From NCBI RefSeq assembly GCF_000835495.1, contig NW_015622545.1:3674777-3738776 (forward strand): a stretch of DNA of 64,000 nucleotides, given 5' to 3'. The notes beneath the pieces are model-generated. The model had not been told where the DNA came from, did not search any database, and saw only the letters and a list, made by a program, of their open reading frames with translations. This stretch comes from Cladophialophora immunda (Eukaryota > Ascomycota > Eurotiomycetes > Chaetothyriales > Herpotrichiellaceae). Positions 34,583 through 45,096 of this stretch are shown here, piece by piece (position 1 is the stretch's first letter; every line of letters starts with the position of its first letter). The position numbers were made by a program, and so were the translations under genes.

Positions 34583-35408
34583 GGGGGTGGTGTCAACTCT
34601 AGCCCGTGTCAGGACCCGAAGATCGCATGTCTCGATGTCGTGAACTTGGTGCAGAGGTTGATAAGATGGACGCTGACGCCGTCGCTCGGCAGAGATCATT
34701 GGTCGTGACGGAAGGTTTGTCCTCGAGATATGGGGTCCTGTGCCAGTGCCATTTGCTCCTCAGTCTTGGTGTTCGCCATGTGGCAGGTGCCAGAAATAGC
34801 GGGGGGCGACAGTCTCTTCAGGTATGCTCAGAACAGATTTCCCTGCTGGTGTCGCGGTGTCGATGGGTTTGCGGTTGCTCGAGCGAATAAGGCTGATGCC
34901 AAGCTTGCTGCTTGCGGGCTGGGCAGCGGGCCTTTGAGGTGGGGAGGGGAGATGAGGCTGCACGGCTGGTAGGCACGAGGCTCGCTCTGTTGTCAGCGGG
35001 AGCGGCACGAGGCTGTCACCCTATTGTTACCTACTGCATTATCCCATCCATGCTCTGTGTCCTACAAGTATATCCTGTGCAGCCCAACTAGCCCTAATCC
35101 AGTCCATCCGAGGCTCGCGGTGACGAACTAGCTGGTAGGAAAACTCGATTTAAAGCAGCCACTGCGTCTGCCGGCTCACTCCCTCCTCGTCGTTAACCTA
35201 GGTGTTGAATCCCTCGGCAGTGCTCGGGTATCTGGTAGATGAAAGTTATCATGGAAGAGGCAAGGGTTGCTGCATACTCGGCCCGAATATTGTGACTAAA
35301 CTAACTAGCTTTTGGAGAAAAGACGAGGCTGAGAGAGCTCAATCTATCAAGGTATCTCGTGAATATGTACTGTTAACGCCATCCAAATGCCAAACGAGGC
35401 CCACGACG
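34583..35408. other. Convergent intergenic region
   Basis: This lies between the methyltransferase-like gene and the Yor1-like transporter. No gene or RNA was recognised. Confidence 0.6.
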
Positions 35409-38400
35409 CTATGACTCGCGGAAGAAATCTTCTCGCACAATATGGCTCTTGTCGCACATGCCCCGGAAGATGCCACCTGCTTCGAATAGATTGATGGGAG
35501 TATCCAATTCCGCAATCCTTCCTTGGTCCATCACGCAGATGCGGTCGTAGTTGATGATGGTCTTCAGGCGGTGAGCAATACACAAGACCGTCTTGCCGGC
35601 AAAGCCCGTCCGCATGGTCCGCTGGATCTTCTCGTCGGTCTCAAAGTCGACCGAGGAGGTCGCCTCGTCACAGACGATAATCTGTGAGTTGCGCACCAGT
35701 GCTCTAGCCAAGGCCATCAGTTGCCGCTGGCCCAGTGAATAGTTCAAGCCTTCTTCATCTACGGGACTGTCGAGGTGGATCCGGCTGGCCCCGCCTGGCG
35801 CGTTGACGTTCGACGTGGATGTCGCCGCAGTCTGTGCGGTATCGGGACGATCGACCTTTTCTGCTGTCACCATTTCATCTCCAACGAGATCTGCTTTGCG
35901 CAGTGCTGCCCAGAGTTCCAGATCTGAATGCTCGTTGAAGGGGTCAAGGTTCGATCGGATAGTGCCTCGGAACAGGGTCGGGTCCTGCGGGATGATGGCT
36001 AGACGTGACCGCAGATCGTATAGACCAACGGTTGAAATGTCAACGTCGTCAATCTTGATCTGTCCCGACGTGAGTTCTGTCAATCGGAAAAGCGCCGACA
36101 TGATCGACGACTTGCCAGCTCCAGTACGACCAACAATGCCGATTCTCTCTCCACCTCGGATTTGGAAATCCAGGCCGTGAAGAACGAGCGGTAGCCCCGG
36201 TCGATACCTCATTTCAACTTTGTTGAACGTGATGGCTCCCGTTTGAGGCCAGTGGTCGGGCACTTCGGCACCTTTCAGTGGCGCTTCCTCCTCTAACTGA
36301 GTGCCATAGAAGTGCAGCCGCTCTGTTGCGTTCATGTTGTTTTCCACTTCGGCCAGTTGCCGAACGGTAAACTGGATCATCTGTACAATGGCCAAAACAT
36401 AGGACAAAACCAAACCCGCTATGCTAGGATTAACATTAAAACGATCTGTCACCACCAAGATGCCAGTAACAAAGACAAGTACATTTCCAATGGCGTCTAG
36501 CCGGGTAGACAACCATCGTTGGTTTGCAAATGTCAGGTAATATGCAGAGTTCATCCCGTCAATGGCGTCCCGCAAGCGTGTCGTGAAATAATTTTGCAGC
36601 CCGTACGCTCGAATAGATGCAACTCCTGAAATAGACTCCGAAAATCGTGCAAAGACTGTAGAACGGAGAACCGCTTCGTGTCGTTTGATTTCCCGTGCTG
36701 ATGCTCTGTAATAACTCGACGCGAACAAGAACAGGATGAATAGGGGGCCCAAAGCCACAGCGAAATAGTGAAAGTAGGCAATGATCAGGGCGAAGACAGA
36801 CGTGATCATGGCCAAGGTGAGGAAATACATCCTCATGGCATCGGTCAAACTGTTGTCCATCGAATCCACATCTTTTGAAAATCGATTGGTAATCCGGCCG
36901 AGAGGAGTAGTGTCGAAGAAGGACATGGGGGCGCGTAAGACTCGGGTCATGGCTCTTTGCAGCATGACCCTACTAGCGTTGGTGCCGCTCGTGGAAAGAA
37001 GAGTTGAGAACGTGAACATGAGCAACGCTTGCGACAGTCCCAGACATGCATATGCAGCAATGTATACCCCTTCGGAAAATCCGAACTTGTCGCTCGTCCA
37101 CCAACTGAGCCACAAGCTGGTCACGATGTTGGCTCCTTGGGATAAGATAAGGGAGATGAATATGAGCGGCCAGAGTATCGGGGATCCTGATGCACGAATG
37201 TAAGCTCCCCAGACGGTCCAGCTGACCGACTTGACGGCACGCTCTTCTTGTTGCATCAGGCCCGCAGGTTTGCTCTTCTTGGGTTTCTTTCCGGGCTTTT
37301 GCTCGTTGGCTTCTCCATCCTTGGCTTTTGCCAGCGCACTCTCGTCCTCTTGAGCCGTGGTGGCCATTAATTTCTGGAAATCGACACTGGTGGTCATCAA
37401 GTTCTCAAAGGTGTCGATGGCTTGAATATGACCGTCTTCCATCCAGATGATCCGGTCACACCGGGAAAGAACATGAAGTTGATGAGTCGCCAGGATTCTG
37501 CATTTGTCCTTCATCAGACCACAGATTGCCTTGTCCATGATGTGGCGGCCAACGTGGGCGTCCACGGCAGAGAGCGGATCATCCATTAAGACGATGTCCG
37601 CGTCAAAGTAGATTGCCCGCGCAATGTTCAACCTCTGCTTCTGACCGCCTGAGAGAGTGATGCCTCGCTCACCGATCTCTGTCTGATCTCCTGCGGGGAG
37701 GATTTCCAGGTCGGGTTTCAAGGCGCACGCATCGATGACATCCCTGTACCATTTGGACTTGTACGGCTTACCGAAAAGAATATTATCCTTCAAGGTGGCA
37801 TTCTGGATCCAAGCATATTGCGGACAAAACGCACGAGTAGATGCCATCTTGAGTTTGCCATCTGTTTTGCGCATATCTCCTGCCAGAGCGGCGAGAAGTG
37901 AGGTCTTACCAGAGCCGACCGTTCCAATGACAGCGATCAATTCATTTCGGCCCACCGTGAAGTCCATGTCGTGCAGTTTGAAGGGTTCCACCTCCGTAGT
38001 CTCGCTTGCAATGTCTTCGTTGGATGCGCCAGGGGATTTCTTGTTCTTCTTCGCTGCTTTCTCGGCCTTCTTTTGAGCCTTCTTTCGTTCCTTCTCGGCT
38101 TTTTTGGCGGCCATGAGCTCACCTCTCGTCTGGAATGTGGCAGCCCGCTCCATATCTTGATTAGCAGTCCGTTCCCAAGTGAAGGAAGCATGTTGCACTT
38201 CAACCGCTGGCTCCATGTCCTCATCCCAGATGATCTCGTCTTGCTGTTCCTCGGATAGTAGAAATTCTTGGATACGTTGGATAGCCGTTTGGGCATCGGT
38301 AACTTGTCCAAGAACCAGAGGTAGCAAGTTGAGTGGCATCCGTAGGGAGTTGAAGAGGGCCAAGGACGAAAAGATCCGCGAGGGAGCAAGACCGTGGTCA

Positions 38401-39875
38401 GAAAGTGAATATGTAATGAAGGCAAGCATTGCTGCGAACACTGGCATTGACATGGCGACCGCGTTGATGGCATTTCGGATTGACAGCAAGACCTGGACAG
38501 CCCTGATCTCTCTCTTGCGGAGTTCCTTCAGCCGGTCCAGAAAGCTCGTCTCCCATCCAAAGAATTTGACAAATCGCACGGAGCCCAGGATTTCCTGTGT
38601 CAGACCCACACGCTGATCTGTAACTTTGTTGATCTTTTTCCTCCTTGCTAGGAGAGACTTGATAGCCTTGGTCAGGATGGGAAGCACAATAACCAGTAAT
38701 GCGTAGCCGGCCAAAGCACTATATCCAATATTGATACAGAGCACGACCAGAACGACGATGATCTGAATGGGCGACGTCCACATGATATGGAACAAGCCGG
38801 AGGCTTGATCAATACGATAAGTATCAACACTCATCAAGTTGACAATCCTGCCATTGTTCCAGCCGACGCCGTCTCCAGCAATCCCGGCGCCTTTGTCAGG
38901 GGTAACTTTTGGGCCACCCTTGGGAGTAAGTCGCTTGGACAAGACGCGGGCAAGAGTCGATCTAGCCTCGTGCTTCTCGTCTTCTGCCTGTACTACCGTC
39001 TCCGACTCTCCTTCAGCTTTGATCTCCTTCCCGCCGGCTTTTGCCCTTCCGGAGATGACCAAGGATTTCTCAAAAATGGCGTTAATCAGCACCGCTCTGC
39101 ACTCTCCTCCAACCATCATGCCACGGTAAATGAAATGATTGGTCGCCATGGACTGACACATTTGCATGAATGTGATACCAATGACCAGGCCTATGCCGTG
39201 ACCAATGCTGGGAGATTTGCCACCGGTCTTGTCTGCGATCCAGGCATCTGTAGCAAACTGAATCAGGTAGCGAGTGGTGAAGGGGGAAAAGACCTGGAAC
39301 AGGGCAGAGAACAATGCACACATGGCCCCAAGCAGGAATTCGCCTCGAAAGGTGTCGAAAAGAGCGAACATCAGAGGGTTGCGCTCCCCTCGAGCAACAC
39401 GACGTTTGAAAGACGCCGACAGCTTGTCCCTCATGGTTGTGGCGCTTCTGTCAGGGTTGACAAGCCAAATGTCGTTCAACTCGATGGGCCGCTTGTAGCC
39501 CGTGGTCATGAGAGGATTCATCCATTGGAACAGGAGGAGACTGAGGAAGCTCGCGTTGTATTCTCGACATACCGTCCTCTCTTCCGGTATAGGAGGAGGG
39601 TGCCGGCGGAGCGGATTTATTCTGTAACGCCATGGTACTTTCTCTGGCTTGGTCTGTACATAGGCAGGAGTGCTGGCTTCAGTCGCTTCGGTCACGGTCG
39701 ACTCGACCTTTTCCAAACGTGCACTGTCTTGGCTCCTGCCTCGCCCTTCTCTTCTCGTGTCTCTGGGGACTTCTAGATATTGTACTCTCTCGTCTCTCTT
39801 TTCCAGATCCTGCTCCTCAACGTCGTTCCGCGAGAGGGCGCGCTCGAGGTCTCCCTCGTCGTCAGTATGCGCCAT
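35409..39875 (-). CDS. Yor1-like ABCC multidrug/oligomycin-resistance type ABC transporter
   Basis: A 1488-residue protein in one exon. The N-terminal 100 residues are charged and cytosolic. They are followed by the Yor1-type sequence PPIPEERTVCREY, FLSLLLFQWMNPLMTTGYKRP and LNDIWLVNPDRS. TMD1 precedes NBD1 (Walker A GTVGSGKTS about 650, signature LSGGQKQR, Walker B IVLMDDPLSAVD). TMD2 precedes NBD2 (Walker A GRTGAGKSS about 1249, signature YSLGQRQ, Walker B IIVCDEATSSVD, H-loop IAHRL). A Lys-rich linker (EKERKKAQKKAEKAAKKNKK) sits just before NBD1. All ATP-site motifs are intact apart from the usual ABCC NBD1 Asp. It is expected at the plasma membrane as an exporter of drugs or organic anions. 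It differs from the 23-27 kb transporter in having no introns and no TMD0. Confidence 0.95.
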   Translation of the reverse strand: MAHTDDEGDLERALSRNDVEEQDLEKRDERVQYLEVPRDTRREGRGRSQDSARLEKVESTVTEATEASTPAYVQTKPEKVPWRYRINPLRRHPPPIPEERTVCREYNASFLSLLLFQWMNPLMTTGYKRPIELNDIWLVNPDRSATTMRDKLSASFKRRVARGERNPLMFALFDTFRGEFLLGAMCALFSALFQVFSPFTTRYLIQFATDAWIADKTGGKSPSIGHGIGLVIGITFMQMCQSMATNHFIYRGMMVGGECRAVLINAIFEKSLVISGRAKAGGKEIKAEGESETVVQAEDEKHEARSTLARVLSKRLTPKGGPKVTPDKGAGIAGDGVGWNNGRIVNLMSVDTYRIDQASGLFHIMWTSPIQIIVVLVVLCINIGYSALAGYALLVIVLPILTKAIKSLLARRKKINKVTDQRVGLTQEILGSVRFVKFFGWETSFLDRLKELRKREIRAVQVLLSIRNAINAVAMSMPVFAAMLAFITYSLSDHGLAPSRIFSSLALFNSLRMPLNLLPLVLGQVTDAQTAIQRIQEFLLSEEQQDEIIWDEDMEPAVEVQHASFTWERTANQDMERAATFQTRGELMAAKKAEKERKKAQKKAEKAAKKNKKSPGASNEDIASETTEVEPFKLHDMDFTVGRNELIAVIGTVGSGKTSLLAALAGDMRKTDGKLKMASTRAFCPQYAWIQNATLKDNILFGKPYKSKWYRDVIDACALKPDLEILPAGDQTEIGERGITLSGGQKQRLNIARAIYFDADIVLMDDPLSAVDAHVGRHIMDKAICGLMKDKCRILATHQLHVLSRCDRIIWMEDGHIQAIDTFENLMTTSVDFQKLMATTAQEDESALAKAKDGEANEQKPGKKPKKSKPAGLMQQEERAVKSVSWTVWGAYIRASGSPILWPLIFISLILSQGANIVTSLWLSWWTSDKFGFSEGVYIAAYACLGLSQALLMFTFSTLLSTSGTNASRVMLQRAMTRVLRAPMSFFDTTPLGRITNRFSKDVDSMDNSLTDAMRMYFLTLAMITSVFALIIAYFHYFAVALGPLFILFLFASSYYRASAREIKRHEAVLRSTVFARFSESISGVASIRAYGLQNYFTTRLRDAIDGMNSAYYLTFANQRWLSTRLDAIGNVLVFVTGILVVTDRFNVNPSIAGLVLSYVLAIVQMIQFTVRQLAEVENNMNATERLHFYGTQLEEEAPLKGAEVPDHWPQTGAITFNKVEMRYRPGLPLVLHGLDFQIRGGERIGIVGRTGAGKSSIMSALFRLTELTSGQIKIDDVDISTVGLYDLRSRLAIIPQDPTLFRGTIRSNLDPFNEHSDLELWAALRKADLVGDEMVTAEKVDRPDTAQTAATSTSNVNAPGGASRIHLDSPVDEEGLNYSLGQRQLMALARALVRNSQIIVCDEATSSVDFETDEKIQRTMRTGFAGKTVLCIAHRLKTIINYDRICVMDQGRIAELDTPINLFEAGGIFRGMCDKSHIVREDFFRES

Positions 39876-42039
39876 GGCGATCGGTTCCGCTCTAGAGGAC
39901 AGCCAACAACGAGTGAAGGGGGATGGAATCTTGCGAACAGTCCATGACGGAGTGACTGTCCACGCGGGGAGGGGCAGCTAATATGTAGTATCACATCCGA
40001 AGAATCGGTGACGGGAGGAATGAGAGCCGGGAAGTTGATGACTGGGAGGGGGACCAGGATCAGGCGCAAAACATCCTCGGTGTTGTCGTAATGAAAGTCG
40101 AGCAGACCTTTACGGAAAAGCGGCCACAAGCGAGAGGGAAGGTGTTGAATGGGCGGAGACGTTCCTCAGTGCTGGAGCTAATGGGAGGTAGAGGAGCTGA
40201 CCGGGCAGGCTTCTCATGATGCAGAGGGTGGACACAAGAACCGGGACTTCGAGCCCTGTCGATTGGGCGGCTTTTGGCTTGCATTCTTTCGAGGCTAGCT
40301 GGACGGCGCACCTTTTGAACCACGGCCTAGGTGGGTGGGTGTTGAAAATCTGGACAATCCCCAATTGGCGCACGCGAGGCGAAGCTTGTATCTGCCCGTT
40401 TGCCCCAACAGAGTCAAGTGGGACGATACTGGCGATGCCGGTGATGCTGCTACTGGAGCTTAGCAATCCAAACGCCCTGAGCGGGCAATTTCAGATCCCC
40501 GCAAAATTCAATTTTCCTTTGCAGTAAATGAATCATCGTTCATTCTGTGATGATTGCGATGGCAATATTGACGGCTCCCACCGATTGTGGAATGTGGGCG
40601 GTGGAGCGGGCGTCGAAAAAGTGGATGTCCCATTTTTTGCCATCCGCAGGCGCAGGCAGCAAGTGAAAAACAATCATGGCAAACCGTCCATTATTCATCC
40701 TCGCATGATCTCACCACCATGTGTTACCAGCACTCATTATCGCACCCCGGTACCTGGCTGCCCGAATCCCCCAACCGCCTCGAGGCTGGCTCAAAACTCT
40801 CCACGTTCGCCGGAGTCGAGTGCTGTGCAACTGCTCAACCACGTTCTTGTGTATCCCCAGAGACCGCCACTTCACCTACTGAAAGATTTCCTGGCGCTGT
40901 GCAACAGGCGGCAATCCAGCGGTAACGACAAATCACAAGAACCCGCGGACATTATGCATGACTGCCTGAAGCCCGACCGCTTAACCCCACCAGCCGTCTG
41001 GGACCTTTTTGCCCCGGCAGATGACTCCTCGAACCTCGCTACATATACCCAGCCGGGTAAGACGTGCCGGCAGGAACAAAAACATTGAAAGGGGGTCCTT
41101 GTGGTCTGTCTAATACTCTTATGGGGGACTGCGGTCCTGGCGCCTGTTATCTCGGGGCCGAGATTTTTTCTATATTTTCCGATCGAAAGTGGAGGCAAAC
41201 ATTGTGCGTCTATTCTGCCTTGGGTACCCAGAAGAGGATGATAGCAGACACTCCACCGGCAAATCGGCTCATTTGCTTACGAAATGTCCTTCTGAAGAGG
41301 AGGAAACCAAACTCATAGTGCTATTGTACTTGAGCTCGACGTGGCACTGGTTAAGGGAGCTGTTGCAGAACGACTAATCCTTCGGCATACAGCTCAGGTC
41401 TTACATGTCCTCTTTGTAGATGGGACAGGTAAGTGGAGAGCCCTTCCCTACAAGGTGTTGCTACAAGGACCCCTCCACCTACAACTGCAGATGCTGCTGG
41501 CTCCGCTCAAAAAATAGGGTTGGTCCATCTGGGGTACGCCAGCGGCTATGTACCTAGATACGTGTAAGAGCCTTAGGCATGTAAGCTTCCTCGAGAGCCC
41601 TAATGTTGGCCAAATATGCACTACCTACAGCTTTAGTATCGGACAATTATCCAGTACTCGTCTTTCCAGTCTTAAAGGCGGTCTGGATCAACCTCCGGAA
41701 CCGGTCCGTCGAACAGGAGGCTCCAATAGAGACATGGACCTGAGATACCGGACAAGAATCTGATACAGAGAAGCTAAAACTGGTGCACTATTCTCACTAC
41801 AATCACTTTATGCAGCAAACACGGCCCTGCTTTCGATTCCCTTGTCGTCATGACCCGGCGAGGTGACTGATCGGCGCCGGAGAGGCACAGCGGCCATTGT
41901 CTGCACCGCAAAAGCAGCCGGTTCAGATGCTCGAGTCCTATGCTGAAGATCATCACCTTGGACGAGGCGAATATGCTACCAGGCTCCTTCGAGAACACAT
42001 GTTTGATGACTCGGCGCCGACACTCACCCGCCAGGGCTC
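39876..42039. other. Intergenic region, 2.2 kb
   Basis: The first part is the upstream region of the Yor1-like gene. The rest (about 41.0-42.0 kb) has short stop-broken frames without family resemblance. It might include a decayed element, but nothing could be named. Confidence 0.45.
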
Positions 42040-42921
42040 CTAAAAGTTTGTACTTGCTGCGACCTCTTTGAGAAGGTCTGTGGTTCTTCGTAGTTCAGTG
42101 ACCTTTTTGTCGACCCCTTTCCAAGAATCTGGGCCAATGATCACCCTCAGCAAGTTTTCTCTCTTGATAAGCTCTCCGGCTTCGCCTTGTCCTGTTGCAG
42201 CCTCAAACATCACTTGAGCGGCCTTGCTAGGGTCTCCAATCGCAACCTTGGGCAATGTTGAAATGAGCTGAAGCCTTTGAGTTACTGGATGGCCACCGCC
42301 ATATTCCACTGATGGCTGTATGTGTTTCCCTGTGCTCGAACTGCCGAACTCGGTTCTGTATGCCCCCGGTACAATGATGAGAACTCTGATCCCAAATTGT
42401 ACAACTTCCTGGCTGCAAGACTCGGATGCAGCTTCCAGTGCAGCCTTGCTTGCTGCATAGACGCCGCACGCAAGGCCCGGGGCGACGCCCTGTGTGCTGG
42501 AGACATTCATGATAACCCCAGATCTTCGTTTTCTCATCTGAGGAAGAACAGCTTGCATAATCCTCAATGGCCCGAGAAAATTGACTCGCATCTGGAGGAC
42601 AGTATCGGCGTCAGGTATATCCTCCAAAGCACCGAGAACACTGATCCCCGCATTGTTAACGAGTATGTCAATGCCGCCAAAGAGCGATTCTGCAGATTGT
42701 ATTGTCGTCCTGATTTCTTCTTCTGGCTGTGTCGCGTCAAGGGTGATCCATTTCCCGCCGCTATCCTCAACCTCCGATACCAACTCTGGCGTCTTTGAAG
42801 GGTTGCGCGATGATGCGATGACAATGTGGCCATTTTCAATGGCATATCGAGTCAAAGCGAGCCCCAAGCCAGCCGACGATCCGGTGATAAACCAGACTGG
42901 TGGCTTTCCATTGCTAGACAT
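42040..42921 (-). CDS. Short-chain dehydrogenase/reductase, single exon
   Basis: A 293-residue protein from the ATG at 42921; the frame is open 13 codons further but without another ATG. It has the cofactor motif ITGSSAGLGLAL (about 13-24), acidic DATQPEEEI, then VNNAGISVLGALED. NVSSTQGVAPG and the catalytic YAASK follow. It is a classical SDR related to fungal reductases acting on ketones or secondary-metabolite intermediates. It differs clearly in sequence from the SDR at 5.7-6.7 kb. Divergent from SDH2 with a 770-bp spacer. Confidence 0.92.
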   Translation of the reverse strand: MSSNGKPPVWFITGSSAGLGLALTRYAIENGHIVIASSRNPSKTPELVSEVEDSGGKWITLDATQPEEEIRTTIQSAESLFGGIDILVNNAGISVLGALEDIPDADTVLQMRVNFLGPLRIMQAVLPQMRKRRSGVIMNVSSTQGVAPGLACGVYAASKAALEAASESCSQEVVQFGIRVLIIVPGAYRTEFGSSSTGKHIQPSVEYGGGHPVTQRLQLISTLPKVAIGDPSKAAQVMFEAATGQGEAGELIKRENLLRVIIGPDSWKGVDKKVTELRRTTDLLKEVAASTNF

Positions 42922-43691
42922 TTTTGGGTGAGAGTGCGGTGGATAGAGGCTTTCTTCCACTGCAATTGAGAAGGAGAGATGGCTGCCAGTTCTCGGTGTT
43001 GAGCGAAGACATCAACCCACACAGTTCTTTTATATGTCTGCCGGCCTGTAGTCTCAAGCACGCTGTCAACATGATTAAGCAATGAAGGTTTCGGACATAT
43101 ACACGGATTTTGCAAGTCAGTCTGCGAGTTCTAACCTGCGAGAGCTTTGATCTTCTCTGATCAGAAGAATGTCTTGTGTACTCTTCTCAGCTCTGTGATT
43201 GATCAACTCCACGTGTTTACATCACAAGTGCCAGGCCAGCCAATGTCGTATTTGTTGGCTCTGCAAGCGGCTGACTCGGTGTAGTTGGGCTTAGGACCCG
43301 AGTGTCCGTATTTCCGCGCGTTGCTGTTCTGGACTGGTGTTAGAATGATAACAAGGCTGATTCAATCAGAAGAAGAGATGTGTGCAATGTGTCAGGTCTA
43401 CTGCTCCCTCGCATCGACAGGCACCTCGTAGCCATAGCTGGACGACTTGGAGTGTGCAGCAGCCACTCAGGGAGGCCTGGAACTGCCTCGGAATGGCGTC
43501 GGATGCAGAAAACGTGCAGTATTATTTAGGCGCAATGTGATTGGCTCTCCAGTTGGAAGCATTGCACGCCACTTGCCCTCGTCTTCAATCCAATCTCAAT
43601 CACCTTCGACAGCTACTCTCCGCTCCAATCCATCAGATTATTTCCGGTTCTGTGCCATCAGTGCTGTACCTGGCAAGCTTCGACATCGGCC
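42922..43691. other. Divergent promoter region of the SDR and SDH2
   Basis: It contains a CCAATCA box (minus strand) 148 bp before the SDH2 ATG. No other gene was recognised. Confidence 0.5.
43538..43544 (-). promoter_or_regulatory. CCAATCA box, candidate HAP/CBF site
   Basis: TGATTGG on the + strand is CCAATCA on the minus strand, 148 bp upstream of the SDH2 start. The fungal HAP complex binds CCAAT boxes and regulates respiratory genes. Actual use here is inference. Confidence 0.4.
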
Positions 43692-44690
43692 ATGGCAGCT
43701 CTACGCACAGCATCGCGCCTGGTGGCGCCCGCCCGAGCTACAATCCGATCTTCCTACGCTGCGAGATCATACGCCACCGTCACCAAGGACAGTGCCGCTG
43801 ATCTGTCCGCCAGCCGACCCCCAGTCCCTCCGTCGAAGACCAGCACGGTGCAAGAACCAAAACCGGACAAAGATGCAAAGATCAAGACATTCCACATCTA
43901 CAGATGGAACCCAGACGAGCCGACGTCGAAGCCGAGGATGCAGACATACACTCTGGACTTGAACAAGACTGGCCCGATGATGCTGGATGCGCTGATTCGA
44001 ATCAAGAATGAGGTCGACCCGACGCTCACCTTCCGTCGAAGCTGCCGTGAGGGTATCTGCGGCAGCTGCGCTATGAACATTGACGGAGTGAACACTCTTG
44101 CCTGCCTGTGTAAGATCTGCGGCATGTCTCTGGTATACATCTCGAATTGACAATGCGTTACAGGCCGAATCCCCACGGATACGTCTAAGGATTCCCGGAT
44201 CTACCCCTTGCCGCACACCTACGTGGTCAAAGACCTCGTCCCCGACCTGACGCAATTTTACAAGCAATACAAATCTATTAAACCTTTCCTGCAACGAGAC
44301 ACGAAGTCACCGGACGTGGGTTATGCCGCCGGGCTCAAAAAAATTCATCTGCTGATATGTTTATAGGGCAAGGAAAACCGACAGTCACCCGCCGACCGGA
44401 AGAAGTTGGATGGGTTATACGAATGCATCCTCTGCGCTTGTTGCTCAACTTCATGCCCGTCTTATTGGTGGAACAGTGACCAATATCTGGGCCCTGCCAT
44501 CCTCCTTCAGTCGTATCGCTGGCTAGCCGATTCTCGTGACGAACGCAAGGCTGAGCGCAAGGAAGCGCTGGACAATAGCATGAGCTTGTACCGTTGCCAT
44601 ACCATTCTGAACTGCTCGAGGACCTGCCCGAAGGGACTCAACCCTGCCAAGGCAATTGCAGAGATCAAGAAGAGCATGTCTTTTGCTTAG
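43692..44690 (+). CDS. SDH2: Succinate dehydrogenase iron-sulfur subunit, three exons
   Basis: Model: 43692-44109, 44164-44315 and 44367-44690, giving 297 residues. The introns are 54 and 51 nt; the second uses a GTGGGT donor and restores SPDGKENRQS. The Arg/Ala/Ser-rich presequence ends near SYAARSYAT and directs the protein to the mitochondrial matrix. The 2Fe-2S cysteines are in [15 protein letters not shown] and LACLC. The 4Fe-4S and 3Fe-4S clusters are ligated by [17 protein letters not shown] and by [17 protein letters not shown]. The protein carries electrons from the flavoprotein to ubiquinone in complex II, on the matrix side of the inner membrane. The length is normal for a fungal precursor. 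Confidence 0.97.
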
Positions 44691-45096
44691 TTCGGCGCGA
44701 GGAAACAGATCTCTGGTTGGGAGCGGACTATCGTGGCTGTTCGGGGGTGCAACTGAGGCCTTCAACGACACACTTTGGTCTGATCAGATAGTGAAATGCT
44801 GTATATATAAATGCAGTGCATGATATTTGATGACTTGGCAATTACCTGTCTCTTCACATTCATACACACAGCACGGAACAGACAACCGAAGCACTTGCAC
44901 AACTGGGATCACCCGTATCTCCATTGGCGGGCATTCCCCTGCCTTATCAACCTGCGGAATGCACTAATCGCATTCGGCCGAACATGTCTCCGTAGTCCAA
45001 TGTGTTGATTAAAAATGCAAACCCATAACAATCGCGCAATTGACCCCAGCTATTGCGATTCTCCTGCTGGCAGGTCTGAGAGCATATACATATACA
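44691..45096. other. Short intergenic region
   Basis: SDH2 3' UTR and promoter of the next + strand gene. A TATATATAAATG is present near 44801 but no clear feature follows it. Confidence 0.5.

Noticed and set aside
19759..39875. Secondary-metabolite cluster suggested by two ABC transporters
   Set aside because: No polyketide synthase, peptide synthetase, terpene cyclase or P450 gene is present in the window.
41064..42000. Possible transposon relic in the 40-42 kb spacer
   Set aside because: Short frames on both strands could not be tied to any transposase or reverse transcriptase motif, and no terminal repeats were seen.
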